Positions 20,881 to 33,399 of a stretch of DNA of 64,000 bases are shown in pieces. Both the position numbers and the translations under genes were made by a program. Below the pieces are notes generated by a model. The model did no database searches. It worked only from the letters and a program-made list of their open reading frames with translations, and had not been told where the DNA came from. Source of the DNA: Geosiphon pyriformis (Eukaryota > Glomeromycota > Glomeromycetes > Archaeosporales > Geosiphonaceae); NCBI GenBank assembly GCA_016748015.1, contig JAAOMT010000352.1:593128-657127 (forward strand), in the 5' to 3' direction. The first letter of the stretch is position 1. Every line of letters begins with the position of its first letter.

Positions 20881-22944
20881 ATTTAAGAAATTAAATCTTT
20901 GTATAAGAGTTTTGGTTCTTTTTACAATGATCAAAATTCTTAGAACATCCAATTATATAATGCCCAGAATTTTCACTTGTATTTCTAAAGCTGTTTTTTT
21001 ATAAGCTTTATATCTTTTATGATTTTATTAAAACAACCATAAAGTTCTAGTTGTCTTTTATATGACAAATTTTTGTTATTGGACAAAATTTTTTTAATTG
21101 TTTTTTCAAGTATATTGAAAGATAATAGTATGCTTGTTATTATGTTTTAGGCACATATTTATTTATTTTGCTACCAATTTTTTTTCTTCTAATAGTGGTT
21201 TTCTTTGGTTTAATAACAGTATATATTTTATTGTTATTGGTTATAATAGTCTGTTTTCTAATAATCAGAATAGCATTTGGATAATTTTTGATCAAATACT
21301 TATAGAAAGTATAAAAAGCATTTTGAATGTTTTGATCTAAGAAATAATTGTTCATGTCAATTAAAAATATCTCTGTTTTGAGAATAATATATTTATTTAT
21401 ATCTAATTTTTGCTAATCATTTGGATTAGTATTATCACAACAAATAATTAATCAGATTATTTGTGATATTTTTTGAATTTTATGTTATAAACAGAGTAAT
21501 TATTAAAGATTGTTTCATATTGATTTTGTAAGATATAAAAATTATTTTTTAAAACTTTATTGACTATAAAAAATTTTTTTTATTGACTAAAAAATTTATT
21601 ACCATAAATATTATTTGTTTAAGTGGTATTTAAAAACTATGTTACCAACACTTAAAAAAAATGTTTTATAAGTTTTTTTTGAAACTGCTTTATTTTTTTA
21701 AAGGCAATTATCTGTGCTTTTATTAATAAGTTAAAAATAATATTAAGTTTTTTTTGCAAAATATTTTTATAATTTCTTATTAAAAAGTATTGTCTTAATA
21801 TTAATTTTTATTAGTAGTATTGCTATTTATTTATAGAACAGATAAAAAAATTCATAACTTATTATGTCATAATTTACAGTTTTATAAGCAAACAAAATTA
21901 AAAGCAGTATTTTGTTTTATAAATTTGTTTCTTTACTGGTTTTGGCTAAGATTTTATATAGTGTTTTATTAAAACATTCCACTAGGTTATTTGTTTAAAG
22001 GTAATAAAAAAAAAGTTTATAACATATTCCTATTTTTCTACAAAATTTTTTAACTAGTGTATTAAAAAAAGCTCTTTTTTTATCAAATAAAAATTTTTTG
22101 GAGCAACTATGGTAACAAATAATATCTTTATAAATAAAGTTGACAATAAAAACTGTTGTTTAATCTGGAGTGACTTTTGTTTCTATTCATTTTATAAGAT
22201 AGTCAGTAGCTATAATAATATATCTATTGTCATCAAAAGTTATAATTAAAGATCCAACAACATCTATACCAATTCTGTTAAATAGTTAACCAATAAAAAT
22301 TGGATAAATGTTTTCTTTGTTATTGGATTTTTTTTTCTTTGACAAGTATCATAAGTTTTAATGTATTCAACAATGTTTTTTTTTAAAATAAGCCAATAAT
22401 AGTAAACAAGTGTTTTTTGAATTGTTTTAGTCTTTTCAAAGTGCCCAACTAATGGATTAGTATATATGTTATAAATCACAATTTTTTTTTTCAAATTTGA
22501 TATAACTTTCTAAAAATAATCAGGATTTTTTTATTTTTTTTGTATAGTTGGTTTTGGCAGATTAAATAAAAATTTGATTGTTTTTGCAAATGTTTTCTTT
22601 GCTATTAAGTATAGTTTAGTGAAGGTTGTTTTTTATTCAAAAATTTTATTAAAGCAAAATAGTTGTTCAAATTTATTATTGTGTTTGTTTTAAGAAGAAG
22701 TTACTAATAATTAGATTGATTTAATTTGAAAAAATTGTGTACTATAATTGAATAGTAAGTTTAGAGAGAGTATTAGCATTTTGATAATAAGCTTTTTTGC
22801 AATGTTGTATATTATAGTCAAATTTATTTAGATAGAGTATCTAGTAAGTTATTTTTTTGTGTTTTAGTTTTTTTTCTTATGTAGCCAAACCAAAGCTTAA
22901 TGATTTATTATTACCAGAAATTTAACATCAAAAAAATATTTATA
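20881..22944 (-). mobile_element. Ty3/gypsy pol fragment D (highly decayed): RNase H end and integrase
   Basis: Minus strand. Near 22700-22920 an RNase H tail is legible (NNKSLSFGL, then YNIQHCKKAYYQNANTLS). The integrase zinc domain is at 22264-22494 (NIYTNPLVGHFEK ... YDTCQRKK), followed by a core with the block TNNLVECFNKTLYKILAKTS near 21,960. It is far more AT-shifted than the other copies and of a different subfamily. The left part (20881-21900) has only an unassigned frame at 21140-21355. No LTR was found. Confidence 0.7.
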
Positions 22945-23248
22945 ATTAATTAAAGAATTAAGCACTAAAATATTGATGTTAAAGATAGCCTAATAAAAGA
23001 CCCATAAAACAAAAGTGAAAACTTAAGAATAGCTTATCAAAAGAGTATAATTGTTAAATTAAACTGGTCTTTATACTAAAAAAAATTCAGAAAAATTACA
23101 ATTAAGTAAATTTCTGTTTATTATACAAAAAACTTAACCAAATTTTTCAGATCCAAAAATCTTCAGAAATTAACATTAAAAATAGCCATTGAGTATTAAA
23201 TTACAGATTTGTTATTTATTTTAATATTCTAAATAATCATTTGTAATA
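22945..23248 (+). repeat. Truncated 5' LTR of element C
   Basis: Aligns by eye with the last third of the B LTR (the AATTAAGCACT, AAAAGACCCAT and TTATACAAA landmarks occur in the same order). It ends GTAATA, then TTTAATGCTC, a decayed form of the TTTGGTGCTC primer-site context. Confidence 0.75.
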
Positions 23249-23379
23249 TTTAATGCTCTTTGTAAAATATAATTTAATAAAGAATAAGCATTAGTATTAA
23301 CTATTTAGAAAAGTAACAGACTTAAAAATTATAAAAACAAATTACATAAAATTCACAAATTTCTTATTCCAACAATATT

Positions 23380-25400
23380 AACAACAATTAGAATTAACCA
23401 AAAATTATTTTCCAGCTGAATTAGTCTTTAATTTCTATATTAATAAAAAGATTATATATTTTTTAAGGAGACAAGCAGATTCCAATTATTACTAAAATAA
23501 ATTGTGAAATTAAAAAGTATACTTAGCAAAAGTTTTTAATTATATTTGTAGACAAAAGCAAAAACAAGATATAAATATTAGCAAGTATATTTAAACCAAT
23601 ACAACTATTTAACTAGAAAAAACCCAGACTCGTTTTTTTATTACATCTATTATACTATTATATACCAAAAAGTATCATCAACATATTATCAAAATTTGTA
23701 TTATCATTAACAGCAAAACCAATTATTACAAAAATTTTATTTTAAAGCAATTAGAAGAAATCCAAACTGCTAAAAACCTATGACAATTACTTTAAAGAAT
23801 TTAAGTCATAACCAACAATGTTATCAGAACTTTGATTACTGTTATCTTAACTTAATTTCGAATCTACCAATAATTGGGCAAATACCAAATCAGAAAAAAA
23901 AAAGTAGTAATCAAAAAAATAATAATCAAAGTCCAATTCCAAATAATTCTAAAAATAAAACTCTGATTATTCAGATCCAAAGAAATCAAACAATTCAAAT
24001 TTTACCTTTATTATTCAGCAAACTCTATCTTTAATTATTCAAATTAATTTTTTAGTTGTATTAATAGCTATTTTTTAACAATTACAATCATAATTACTTA
24101 TATTAATAACATATACACTAATTGTCAAATTAAAAAAATTTATTGGTAAAGAAAACAATGCCCAAGCATGACTGAATAATATAGCTAAAGCTATTACAGC
24201 CAATAAATGAGATAATGTTAAAGTTTTTTAAGCAATTTCATACTTTTTACAGAATACTACCAACTTATAGTATTAAAGTTTCATAAACAAATCTAATAAC
24301 TTTAATGTATTTAAAACTGCATTTCTATAGTATTTTAGTAATTATAACAGCATTAATTATTTATTAACTGGTTTTACTATTATTAAACAAGACAATACTA
24401 AAATAGTTACAACTTATTTAGAATGCTTTTACAGAAATCTGCACCAAATTCAAGCAATTAACACTAACTATTTTATAGTATTTTAGATCTTAAATCAATT
24501 TATTTACAGATTATATAGCAGTTTTTTATAATAAATACACATATTATACCTAAACACTTTACAAGATACAATCATTTATGCCAAAAATTTTAAATTAGCC
24601 AAATTCAAAGCCAATCATACCCAAGCTATAAATCTAGTAATAAATAGATTATTTAAATTAAATTCCAAAACTAAAACAGTTTAATAAAACAATTAACCAG
24701 AAAATAAAAAGATATTTAGTTAATAATTAAGCAATCTATTAATTTTTTCAATGCTGTAACAATTAAGGAAATTCAAATCAGCTTTAATCTCAGTTATATT
24801 CCTTGTTATTATTAGCAAATTAACAATAACAGCAAGAGATACATATCTGCTACTATTGTTATAAACAAAAACATATTTAATCAAACTGTTATTTAAGAAT
24901 AAATAGCTTACAATTTGGAAATCAATATAAAAATTCCAATTACTGATTTCAAATTCTGAATTACATCAGTAATTTATTAGAGCTACAACAATACTAACTT
25001 TATTATATATTAATAACATATTAGATATTATATGTATTTTTAATATATTAGATATTAACACTCATAATTTATCAAATTCTATTATCACAAGTAGTCTATT
25101 AACCTCCACAAATTTAAATATTATTATCAAATTTAGCTCAACTGCTAGCCAGAAACCAAAAATCAAAAATCATTTAACAAAATTGAAGATTAGCAATAAT
25201 TATATATTAACTAATTTACAGTAAATTAAACCAATACTTGGAATTATACCAAAAAAATTCAGAAAGTAAGTACACCCAAAATCTGAATTTACAGAGCTAC
25301 TTAAGTTTTTTGACTATCTTAAAAAACAACTTATCTAATAACTTAAAAATTTAGTAACTACTTATTAACAATATTCCATCAGCTATAATAACAAAAGACA
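23380..25400 (+). pseudogene. Element C: gag remnant with CCHC knuckle
   Basis: The N-terminal gag block (FPAELVFNFYINKKI) is near 23,410. The capsid-like core is at 24,150-24,760 (NNIAKAITAN ... ISYFLQNTTNL ... YFSNYNSINYL, then IVTTYLECFYRNLHQIQAI). The zinc knuckle is at 24848-24889 as C-YY-C-YKQK-H-(4)-C with all four ligands. Many TAA stops and A/T drift make it non-functional; it looks among the oldest copies. Confidence 0.75.
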
Positions 25401-25522
25401 AGTTATTTATTATTATTTTTTTTCTTTAAATTTGAAGATTCAGTAAAAATTTTATTATATAGTAAAGTTATTTTTAATGTCAAACCAATTACTGTTATGT
25501 ATACTGATATTAAAATTAATGG

Positions 25523-26371
25523 TATTATAAATAATTATTTGGAATGTTAAAACAAATAACAAATCTGTAACTTGGTGCTTAATAACTGATAATATTGGTA
25601 ATTTCTGAAAATTTTGGAATCTAAAGGTTTTGGTTAAGTTTTTTGTATAATAGACAAAGATTTAATTAATAATTTCTTCTGTTAATTTCTTTTTTCAATA
25701 TAGTGGCTGATTTATTTTGGCAGTTGTGCCCTTCTGATAAGTTATTCTTAAATTTCTACTCTTGTTCTTAGATTTTTTACCAGACTATTTTTGATATTAA
25801 TTACTTAGTATTTAATTTTTTTAATTAATTAGTAAACAACAAAAAAATAAAATAAAAAAAAATAAAAATAAGAAAAAAAATAAAAATTTAGTATTTTATC
25901 AATAGCTATAATCAAAAGCTATTGGTCTAATATAATTAAATATTAGATTTTATTAATATAAAATATTAATAATAGAAAAAAAATTAATATTTTTAATCAA
26001 ACAACAATAACATAGATTGGATAATAATTAGATATTTTATTAATATTGATGGATTTCCACTTTAAGTTATAGAAAACTATTTTTTAAAGGAAGGAATATT
26101 GTGATTCTAAACTCTATTAAATTCTGAATATTTTTCTGCTTTTAATACTCTTACTATATATACATAATTTGTGTTATACAAGATTTCTGAGAATTCTGCA
26201 ATTTTCCAAAAGAATTTTGGAATTCTAAAATTCTGCAATTTTCTAAAAAAATTCTGCAATTCTGTAATTTTGCAATTTTCTAAAAAAATTCTGAAATTTC
26301 TTATTTTACTATGTTTATTTCTAATTGGTTATTTTATTTATTATTATAATTCTTAATTTCTATGAATAAAA
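25523..26371 (-). repeat. 3' LTR of element E (849 bp, subfamily 1b)
   Basis: Termini are decayed: the sense strand begins TTTTAT (for TGTTAC) and ends ATAATA. The U3 has AATTCTG-type repeats (26180-26300), a decayed GAATTCC array. The hairpin at 25900-25924 keeps its stem, but its loop hexamer reads TGATTA on the sense strand. Confidence 0.82.
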
Positions 26372-27673
26372 TTATTCATTTCTTTTAATATTGAGCTCTA
26401 TCAAAATTTCTTAAATCTTTTATATCTCTTTTTTGGATTAGTTTTATTACTTTTTTCTTGAAAATTACTTGGACAATATTGGTTTGTAATTTTTCAAATT
26501 AAATATTGGTAATTTTTCTCAATTGGTTGATGGTTACTATGTTTATTATTAAATATAGCAGTATTTTTGAACAGTTTTGAAACTCTGTTTATAACCAGTA
26601 TATTGTTTATACCTGTGTAAATAAATTGTTTTTTTCCATAAATTGTTCTAGTTGTTGTAATATTGTTGTATTAAATATTCATTTTATTTTATTTATATAT
26701 AAGTTCTAAATATTGAGTTTTTGTCTCAAATTATAATAGCAAAGTTTTTTAAAAATTGTTGTCTTTACTATTTTTAATTTTCTTTTATTAATTTCTTGTA
26801 TAGTACTATTGTCTTTGGTGTTTCTATAGATATTTTTACTTTTGCTATTATATTCTCTACTATATTTTTATATTTTCTGTATATCTTATATTGTACTTCA
26901 TATTAAAATTTCTGTTTTTTTTCTGTATATTAAATAATTTGTTAATTAATTGTAATTTTTATGTTCAGTTTTTGATGTTTAATCAGTTGAAATAGTTGTT
27001 AGACTAGTAAGTAAATATTGTCAATAATTTCTATTTTTCTCTTTGTTTTTGATATATATATTGGTTTTTTTTATATATTGTTCTTGTAAGTTAATTTGAT
27101 GTGTTTGTGTTAATAATTATGATTGGTTCTAAATCTTATAAAATCTTATTTGGTTGGACTAATATTTGTTGTATTTCTAATTGTGAAATATTATTAATAA
27201 ATAATAATACTATGTTGTTATATAATTTTAATCAATTTCTATGTACTGTTTTAACTAAGATTTTGTTGTCCTATTTTAATTTATAAGCTCTATTTTCTAT
27301 AATTTCTTTAATATAAAAGAGTTTGTCCTATTTGGGGTCAAATTTTTTATTTTATTGTTATTCTACTTTAATATAATATAAAAATACTTTGTCTTCAATC
27401 TTGAATTTAACTAGTTTATCTGGTAATTGGTTATTATGTTATTCTTTTTGTTTTTTTTGTGACTTTTGAATGTTATTAGCTGCTTTTTGCCTTTTGTATT
27501 TTAATGTTTTTATTAAGTTATATTTTCTTTTTAGTAATGTTTTTTGGAAGTTGACTTCTGTTATTGGTTTTATTAGATATGTATTGATATTTATTTCAAC
27601 TGGTAATGTTGCTGTTCTATCATAAACAAACTCAAATAATATTGCTTATATAGTATCTTGCTTTATTGTCCAA
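26372..27673 (-). pseudogene. Element E: 3' ORF and integrase C-terminal remnant
   Basis: The 3' ORF (about 26385-27060) begins as MEI and keeps the block LNI..LYINKIK..F. Its last codons precede a purine tract next to the LTR. The integrase part (about 27080-27673) is recognisable by TATLPVEI at its end and the GPY/F-like region. Both are riddled with stops. Confidence 0.72.
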
Positions 27674-28690
27674 TATTATCCAAGTAGAAAAACCAATCTA
27701 AAGTTATAGAAAAAATGTGACCAAAAATATAACAACATAAAATAATACAAGATAACATAAAAGAATACAGAATAATATGTAATAACTTAGGATAACATAA
27801 TACAAAAACTTGATAATGTTTTATAGCACAAAATAATTAGTTAAAACATAAGATAACTAATAATAACATAGAAAAATAAAATGATAACAAAAATAGTAAA
27901 GCAATAACTAGCAAGAACAAAACAATAAAAAAACAATTCTATAAAACCAAAAAAAATGTATAAAAACAAGTAATTGTAAAAGTTAAAAAAAAGCCAAACA
28001 AGAATCAATTTTCATCTTCCTTATAATTATATTACAAAAATAAAAGACTTATTTGAAAAACACAAAATTTTCAATACATAATTATTAATTATTTCATGTT
28101 TGAATTGAACTAATTCTTGTTTTATACTTTTGTTTTAGAACAGATGTTCTTAGCATAAACATTTTGAATCCTTAATAATCTGGACCAATTGCTTTTGATT
28201 ATAATAATTGATAATACTAATTTATTTATTTTTATTTTTTATTTATTTTTTATTTATTTTTTTTTATTTTTTATTTATTTTATTTTTTCTTGTAAAACAA
28301 CAACATAGAAAAATCAACTGTCTAAAAATAAACTTTGTGATAGTCTGATAAAAAAAAAAGCTCACCCTAAGTTTAAATATTAATATTATTTTGATAGCTT
28401 ATTAAAAAGACAAAAAAACACTATTAGATCCTAATAATTGTACTTATTAGCTTAAAAAAGATAGCTCACATTCACATACAAGAAGTTACAACACTACAAA
28501 ACAGATTTCTGTGTCTTATAACCAAAGAACTCCATGAATAAATTCATAACAATTCAACAGATCTTCAAAGATTAATAATATTAATACAATAAACAAGTTT
28601 ACTAAAAGAAAACCATCAAAAGCTCCCTAAAAACCCAAAATCTTGAGCACTAAACATTACTACCATATACTACTAAGTTTATTCATAACA
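27674..28690 (+). repeat. 5' LTR of element F (1,017 bp, family 2)
   Basis: Begins TATTATCCAAGTAGAAAAACC-like sequence, matching the G LTR (TGTTATCTGAGTAG), and ends CATAACA. The U3 has an array of ATAACATAA-type short repeats (about 27720-27900), a T/A-rich block with TTTATTTATTTT (28215-28290) and a decayed hairpin (CAATTGCT ... AATAATTG) near 28185-28210. Confidence 0.82.
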
Positions 28691-28736
28691 TTTTGTGCTC
28701 TCTATGAAGTTATAAAATTCATAAAGACAAAGCACC
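28691..28736 (+). promoter_or_regulatory. Element F: primer-binding-site context
   Basis: Directly after the LTR: TTTTGTGCTCTC, the decayed counterpart of TTTGGTGCTCTC. It is followed by ATGAA...TTCAT and then AAAGCACC, which can pair back to it. The same layout as in family 1. Confidence 0.55.
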
Positions 28737-28739
28737 CCA

Positions 28740-30678
28740 AAAATTCACAAAAATAGCAACTATTAGAACAATAGAAAAAGATTATTTATCATATAAAAAA
28801 GTACTATTTCAATACTTTAAGAAAGATTTGGGAATATCATTTAAAGCCATCATCATTGAAAAAATTTTTTATTAATATCTACATGTAAAAATTAATTGTC
28901 TGTTAGGTTGAGCAATAAACACAAGAAAAATTGGAGAACAGATACACCAAAAATTATTAACATAATCAACAAAAATCACCACCCAAGTCATAGTTGAGAC
29001 TCTTTGTATAATTAACAAAAAAATCAAAAAATACATGGCACAATGATACCTTCAAGTAAAAAAAAAACAAATAGCAAAGCCCAACTTTACAGAATCTAAG
29101 TCTAAATCCAATAATACAACAACTACACAAGAACAAGTTTGATTCACAGTCAACAAAAAATCAAGATTCCTCTCACTAATCACTTTTTCATATCATCAAA
29201 TACCAGAAAGTAGAATTCTATTCAACCAACTCATGAAAACACAAACAAAAACTCCAAGAACTTCCAAAACTCTGTACTTTTGGGACCACAATAATAATCT
29301 TTGGACAAAATTCTTAGGAGAATACAAATTGTTATTTAGGAATCTTACTTCAACTACCAGCCAACCTGGCAGAAACATGTCTTCTTGAACATTATTACTA
29401 GCACTGTTTCTAACAGAGTTAGCAACCACCTTTATAAAAAAAATAGCTATCTTGTCATCTATTGGTTCTAATAAAGAGAAACAATCAATATTAATACTTA
29501 AAAAACAATATAATATACTATTATTAAACTCTTTATTATTAGCAAGTCAATTATCTTTTATCTTTTAGATAATAGCTTATTGAGATATTATTAAATTGAA
29601 GAAATTTTTCAGCAAAAAAAATAATGTATATACTTGGATAGCAGAAGCTAAAAAAGCAATTATTGTTAATAACTGAGATAATAACAAAACAATTTAAGCA
29701 TTGCTATTTTTCTTAATAAGAACTATAAACTCATGGTATTAAAGTCTTAAAGAAAAATCTACTACCTTTACTACCTTTAAACAGGCCTTTTTACAATACT
29801 TTTGTAATTTTAACATGCTTATTTAACTACAAAATCAGTTCAGCATAATAAAACAAAAAGATTAAAAAGCAGTAACTACTTATTTTGGACAGTTTAATCA
29901 AATCTTTTGACAAATACTGGCAATTGAAAGGGATTACTATACTATAGCACAAGTCCTTAATTAATTCATTAAGAGATTAAGAAGCAGCATCCTATGATCT
30001 GTGAGACTTTGTCATCTGACAAATTTACAAAAAGCAATTATCTTTGCTTGTAATTTCAAGTTAACAGAACAAGAAGCTAATTATATTTAAGCCATCAACT
30101 TGGCCATCAATGGAACTTTAGATATCAATACAAAGATAATCCAATTAAGTAAAACATTAATTCAGAAAATTAAGAGATTTTTAGTTGATACCACCAGAAC
30201 CTATTAGCTACTCCAATGAAAAAACAATAACAACAACAGATACTAACAACAACAAAATCATCAACAACAATAACAGCTCTAGAAATCAGATTCTCACAAC
30301 TGTTATTACTATTAGAAACCCAGACATAGTGCCTGAAATTGCCAAAAAAAAGTAATAGACCAAAACTAAGAAAATCAACATTTACAACAACAAAAATATT
30401 CTCAAGTCCTAGAATCTCAATATGCTGTACTTTAATATTAACCACTATAGTACATATAACAAATGTCTCAAAATTACTATTAACCATTCACAACAGTACC
30501 AATGACACCTCAATATCAAGCACCTACTTATAATCAACTTAGATCTTGAACAATTAACTATAATCAAGAATAAAAAAATGCCAATGGCAATTAGATACAA
30601 ACTAATAGTGGATCATTTCAGCCAATACAGCATAATAGTTTACTATTACAATCAACACAAGCCAGATATTCTAACCAA
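28740..30678 (+). pseudogene. Element F: gag remnant with mutated zinc knuckle
   Basis: Capsid-like helices are near 29,560-30,130 (FFSKKNNVYTWIAEAKKAI; the end has INLAINGTLDINTKI). A Gln/Asn-rich stretch (30,230-30,290) follows. The knuckle near 30301-30342 reads C-YY-Y-x-KPR-H-SA-x-N-C with TAG and TGA stops, so one Cys and two Arg codons were lost by transitions. The antisense frames here (29196-29429, 30170-30487) are shadows. Confidence 0.68.
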
Positions 30679-31479
30679 TGTTACAGGTGATTATTTAAGG
30701 TTTTAAATCAAATAACAAACTCATAACTTGGTGCTTAATAACTAATATCATTGGTAATATCTAAAGATTTTGGTTGAGTTTTTTGTATAATAAACAGAGA
30801 TTTAATGGTAAATACTTCTTTGTTGATGAGTTTTTCAATTTTTTTCTTTAGCTTGGTGGTCAGTTTATTCTGACAGTTATATCTTTCTGGTAAGTTATCC
30901 AATTATTACTTTGTACTCTTCTATTTTAGGTCTTTTACCAGACTATTTGTGATGTTAATAATTTAGTGCTTAATCCTTAATTAATTAGTATACAACAATA
31001 ATAAAAGAAAAAAATAAAAGAAAAAAATAAATAAAGAGAATAAAAAAATAAGCCAAGATAATTAAAAATTAATATCCTGTTAATAGCTATGATCAAGAGC
31101 TATTGTTCCAGCATGGTTAAGTATCAGCAGCTATCAACATAAAGTATTGATAGTAAATAATTATTTATTAATGTTTGTGAATTAGAAGGTTGCTTAGATA
31201 AAATCTAAACTAAAAGATCTGTCTTTTTTGCTTCTACTGCTACTGCTATATATACATATTTGAGATTTCTCAATTCTCTTATTCTTCCCATCAGAAATCT
31301 TGGAATTCTTAGAATTCTGCAATTCCTCAAGAAAAATCTTGGAATTCTGGAATTCTGTGATTCCTCATATAAGAATCCTATAATTTCTTTGAAAAAAATT
31401 CTGGAATTTTATATTTTACTATGTCTACTTCTGATTAGCTAATATATAATACTATAATTTCTATCTTTTATAAGTAACA
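30679..31479 (-). repeat. 3' LTR of element J (801 bp, subfamily 1b)
   Basis: Perfect TGTTAC...GTAACA termini. The U3 has GAATTC-rich repeats at 31262-31410 and a TATATATA box near 31248. The hairpins are at 31081-31105 (TGATCA loop intact, first base of the stem C to T) and 31131-31153. The purine tract lies just outside (complement of 31480-31494). Confidence 0.9.
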
Positions 31480-31494
31480 TTATTCCCTCCTTTT

Positions 31495-32150
31495 AATATT
31501 GAGCCTTGTCAAGATCTCTGAACTTTCTTAATTCTCTTTTTTTGATTATTTTTTGGACTTTTTTTTTAAGAATTACTTGTGTTATTTTGGTCTGTAATTT
31601 TTTAAATTGAGCATTGGTCATTTTATCCATTTGATTAGTAGTAACTGTGTTTATTGCTGTGTTGAGTAGTATTTTTGGTTGGTCTTAAAATCCAGCATGT
31701 AATCAATAGATAGTTTTTGTTTGTGTTGTTAGATTGTCTTTTCTTACAAATTGTTCAAGTTGTTGTAGTATTATTGTGTCAAATAATTATTTTGTTTTAT
31801 TCATATATAAGTTCTAAATATTCAAGTATTGTCTCAAGTGAAAATAACAAAAGTTTCTTGGAAATTATTGTATTTACCAATTCCATATTTCTATCATCAA
31901 CTCTTAATATAGTATATCTTCTGGTTGTATTTCTATTGCCACTTTTACTTTTGTTATTATTTTGTCAATAGTGTTTTCTGGTTTTCTCTGTTCTTTATGT
32001 TGAGATCTCTTTTTTGTATTTTTATATTGAATAATTTGTTGATTAATAGTAATTTCCATATTCTGTTGTTGAATCAGTTAAAAAAATTGTTGTATCAGTG
32101 TGTGTATATTGTCAGTAATTTCTATTTTTTTTTATTGCTTTTGTTACATA
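31495..32150 (-). pseudogene. Element J: 3' ORF remnant
   Basis: Reads MEITDNIHTLIQQFF at the start, then a Lys-rich middle (QYKNTKKRSQHKEQRK). The conserved LNI-type core is broken by frameshifts and stops. It belongs with the H version of this ORF rather than the B/I version. Function unknown. Confidence 0.62.
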
Positions 32151-32169
32151 TACTGTGTTTTTATATATT

Positions 32170-33240
32170 TTTTTAGTTGTTTAATTTGATGTGTTTGGTT
32201 CAATGATCATAATTGGTTCCAGATTTCATAGAATGGTTTATTCCATTTGGAGTCAAATTTTCCACTTTATTGTTTTTCCACTTTGGTATGATATAAAAGT
32301 ACTTTGTCTTCAATCCTAAATTCAACTGGTTTATCTAGTAGTTGGCTATTATGTCTTTTTTTTTGTTTTTTTTGTGACTTTTGAATATTATTAGCTGCTC
32401 TTTGCCATTTATTTTCTAGTGTTTTCATTAAGTCATATGTTTTTCTCAATAATGTTTCTTGGAAATTATCTTCTGTTATTGGTTCAGTTGGATACATGCT
32501 GACTTCTATTTCAACTGGTAATGTTATTGTTTTCTCATATACTAACTCAAATAGTGTTGTTTGTGTAGTGTTTTGTTTCATAGTCTGATAGGCAAATAAT
32601 ACTAATAGTATAAACAAATCCTATTTATCTTGATTTTTTTGGCTGATTTTGGCAATTGCTTCATACAATGTTCTATTAAATCTTTCAATTAAGCCATTAA
32701 TTTGTGGATAATATGGTGATGATAATAGTCTTTTAATTTCAAATCTTTGACTTAATTCTGTTAATATTCTATTTACAAAGTGAGTTCCTTGGTTGAATAA
32801 TAATTTTTTTGGGCATCTGTGTTAACAAATCAAATTTTGATGAACAAATTTGGCAACAGATTCTGCATATGCTCTTTGAATAGCTTTTGCTTCTGGCCAT
32901 TTTGTGAGATAATCCATAGTTATTGCAATATATCTGTTTCTTTTGCTGGTTATTGTTAATGGTTTAACTAAGTTGATTCCAATACAATTGAATAGTTGTT
33001 CTACTTTAATTGGTTTCAAAGATTTACTGGGTTTTGTTTCTTCTCTTCTCTGACAAGCATCACAATTTTGTACATATTGGATGATATCTGGATATATTAA
33101 TGGCCAATAGTATCTTTTTTTGGTTTTTTCTATGATTGCTTCTTTATGAAAATATTCTGCTGTTGGATTTGAGTACATATTGAATAGTATTGTTTCCTTT
33201 TCTGATTTCATGATTATTCTAAGTGGTTGGTCTAAATTCT
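32170..33240 (-). pseudogene. Element J: integrase
   Basis: HHCC domain NMYSNPTAEYFHKEA ... CDACQRRE (33211 leftwards), core ISIDLV-type Asp region with YLTKWPEAKAIQR, the Glu block in NGLIERFN (about 32690) and the C-terminal frame 32267-32617, with MKQNTTQTTLFELVYEKT. Several stops separate these blocks; otherwise the order is complete. Confidence 0.85.
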
Positions 33241-33399
33241 TTCTGTTTTTCTAATATAATATATTTTAATATGTGATAAAATATTTGAATTGTTGTTTTA
33301 TGTTGTTCTATTTCTTAAACTGCTGGGTATTAATATAGTGTTAAAGTTGTTAATATTTTTGTATATTTATCTTTTGTTATATTTTTGGGTTGAAATGTT

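Larger units (their letters stand above)
22945..25522 (+). mobile_element. Ty3/gypsy element C (family 1, decayed): 5' LTR remnant and gag
   Basis: Plus strand. An LTR 3' part (to GTAATA at 23248) is followed by a decayed primer-binding site, gag, zinc knuckle and the first part of the protease, ending at 25522 where element E's LTR begins. The join with D (about 22920-22945) lacks an LTR start, so C is 5'-truncated there or the junction is a deletion. The protease breaks inside a segment MYTDIKING matching MYTDTKVDG in element I. Confidence 0.78.
25523..27673 (-). mobile_element. Ty3/gypsy element E (subfamily 1b): 3' LTR, 3' ORF and integrase C-terminus
   Basis: Minus strand. The 3' LTR is at 25523-26371, followed upstream by the 3' ORF and the integrase end. 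The sequence is cut at 27673 inside the integrase by the LTR of F. On its left it interrupts the C protease after ATGG (25519-25522), the predicted target duplication. Confidence 0.8.
27674..30678 (+). mobile_element. Ty3/gypsy element F (family 2): 5' LTR and gag
   Basis: Plus strand. The 5' LTR is 27674-28690, followed by primer-site context and gag to the CCHC knuckle. It is cut at 30678 by the 3' LTR of J. Its left edge lies in E's integrase after CCAA (27670-27673). It is homologous to element G at the right edge, but much more AT-shifted. Confidence 0.8.

Noticed and set aside
29196-30533. Open frames of 60-105 codons across element F
   Set aside because: The legible gag and knuckle of F run on the plus strand in another frame; these have no domain or codon evidence.
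31717-32176. Hydrophobic open frames (plus strand) resembling membrane proteins
   Set aside because: They are antisense to the J 3' ORF and integrase end; the hydrophobicity is a by-product of T-rich complement of Lys/Asn/Ile codons.
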